Source: Eutreptiella sp. 'Long Island Sound 2002' (taxonomy: Eukaryota > Euglenozoa > Euglenophyceae > Eutreptiales > Eutreptiaceae). Taken from it: 64,000 nucleotides of DNA. The notes below the pieces were generated by a model. It saw only the letters and a list, made by a program, of their open reading frames with translations, was not told the origin of the DNA and ran no database searches. Numbering within the stretch: position 1 is the first letter of the stretch; every line of letters starts with the position of its first letter. Of the stretch, positions 63,385-64,000 are shown one piece after another. The stretch covers positions 154,398,352-154,462,351 of the forward strand of contig OZ038381.1 in the NCBI GenBank assembly GCA_964036045.1, read 5' to 3'. A program made the translations under genes and the position numbers.

Positions 63385-63964
63385 GGTGCTCAAGGAGGAT
63401 TTGCACGCCCCGCGGCGAAACCGCCAAATCTGACACGACCCAATGCGGGTCCGTGGCATCCGGAAGGGCGGCGGCGGCGCTCCTATTGGTCTCCTGCAGG
63501 GAGGCGGCGTACGCTGCCATTGGGCTTGGGGCTCCATGACCTCCATGACCTCCACGTGGTGTCCTCAAATGCGGGGCCAACATAACACCTTGGATCCGGC
63601 CTTGGTACCGGTGTGCGCACTCTTCTTGGTACCACGTTCGCGGCACACTCGCGAATTCAAGACCCCCAGGGCTTTGTGGCCCGTGGCTGCCTGCAGGTGT
63701 GTGTTTCCCGAGGCTATGGTGGTCCCAAGCGCGATATATGGCGCACCATACATCGACGCCTGGGTTTTTGTACCCGTTTAGTGTAAATATTGTTTTGAGG
63801 GATGCTTCCTTCTCTTCAAGTGGGGCCCACGTTGGCCCCCACGGTCCGTAGGCGTTGACCATTTTTTTATAACATCGTTGGTAGATAAGGAGAAGCGTGA
63901 GATGCGAGCCATGTGGTATATGGACAATTGCGGTGTTCTGATGCGGCCATTGGGCCCGTCGCAT
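63385..63964 (-). CDS. middle exon of transposon-like gene, copy E (partial)
   Basis: A continuous frame from the window edge through KKMVNAYGPWGPTWAPLEEK, VPRTWYQEECAHRYQGRIQG and DPHWVVSDLAVSPRGVQILL, where insert 3 interrupts it (63,384). The frame then runs on by chance into insert sequence to about 63,287. It is the less damaged duplicate of the exon at 55,126-56,230. Confidence 0.55.
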
Positions 63965-64000
63965 TGCACTTGTGAGTGGGAAGGCAAAAGGTGGCTTACC
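63385..64000 (-). repeat. direct duplication flanking insert 3, right copy E
   Basis: The counterpart of 55,526-56,141 at an offset of 7,859 bp. It continues past the window end. The few differences include the base missing from copy D, so E keeps the reading frame. Confidence 0.9.

Overview
This is eukaryotic nuclear DNA made almost entirely of nested transposable elements. The signs are GT-AG introns, chromodomain-type Ty3/gypsy LTR retrotransposons, MITE-like inverted-repeat elements, a poly(A)-tailed insertion and minisatellites; no bacterial operon structure is visible. The retrotransposon primer site matches the AGCAGAG-type acceptor stem of initiator tRNA-Met rather than the land-plant AUCAGAG type. 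One captured exon comes from a pyrophosphate-dependent phosphofructokinase of the long type. An alga or other protist fits best; the species cannot be named from the sequence.

Layout. 1-10,971: decayed, mostly unrecognised DNA with three TIR elements whose ends are C-runs, and an array of hairpin-forming G/C-run repeats. 10,972-22,288 (+): element 1, a complete 11.3-kb chromovirus with 710-bp LTRs, a 5-bp target duplication (CGGAA), intact gag, and pol broken by frameshifts and nonsense codons. 22,294-24,150: continuation of the sequence element 1 landed in. About 24,150-31,671 (-): element 2, an older relative, carrying two CCTGTCGC minisatellite arrays and a 0.62-kb poly(A)-tailed insertion. 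31,672-53,189 (-): element 3, a younger copy of the same family inserted in the reverse transcriptase of element 2. 53,478-57,911 and 63,385-64,000 (-): a spliced transposon-like gene with a possible 2OG-Fe(II) dioxygenase exon.

The most unusual pattern is three very GC-rich inserts (40,487-46,088; 48,789-50,546; 57,912-63,384). Each is flanked by kilobase-long, nearly identical direct duplications of its target: 2,135 bp, 981 bp, and at least 616 bp (predicted about 2.4 kb). Removing each insert plus one duplicate restores element 3 to about 11.3 kb, the length of element 1. On the same side, all three junctions carry a short tandem repeat (GTAG x3 twice, AGGTTTG x3 once). Inserts 1 and 3 are 5.6 and 5.5 kb, lie in the same orientation, and encode related Pro/Arg-rich proteins sharing a C-terminal domain with the motif MPQAAWEA. 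Insert 1 also carries the phosphofructokinase exon; insert 2 consists largely of 212-bp tandem monomers. This could be an undescribed mobile element family with giant target duplications, a replication-based rearrangement, or an assembly artefact. Reads spanning the junctions would decide.
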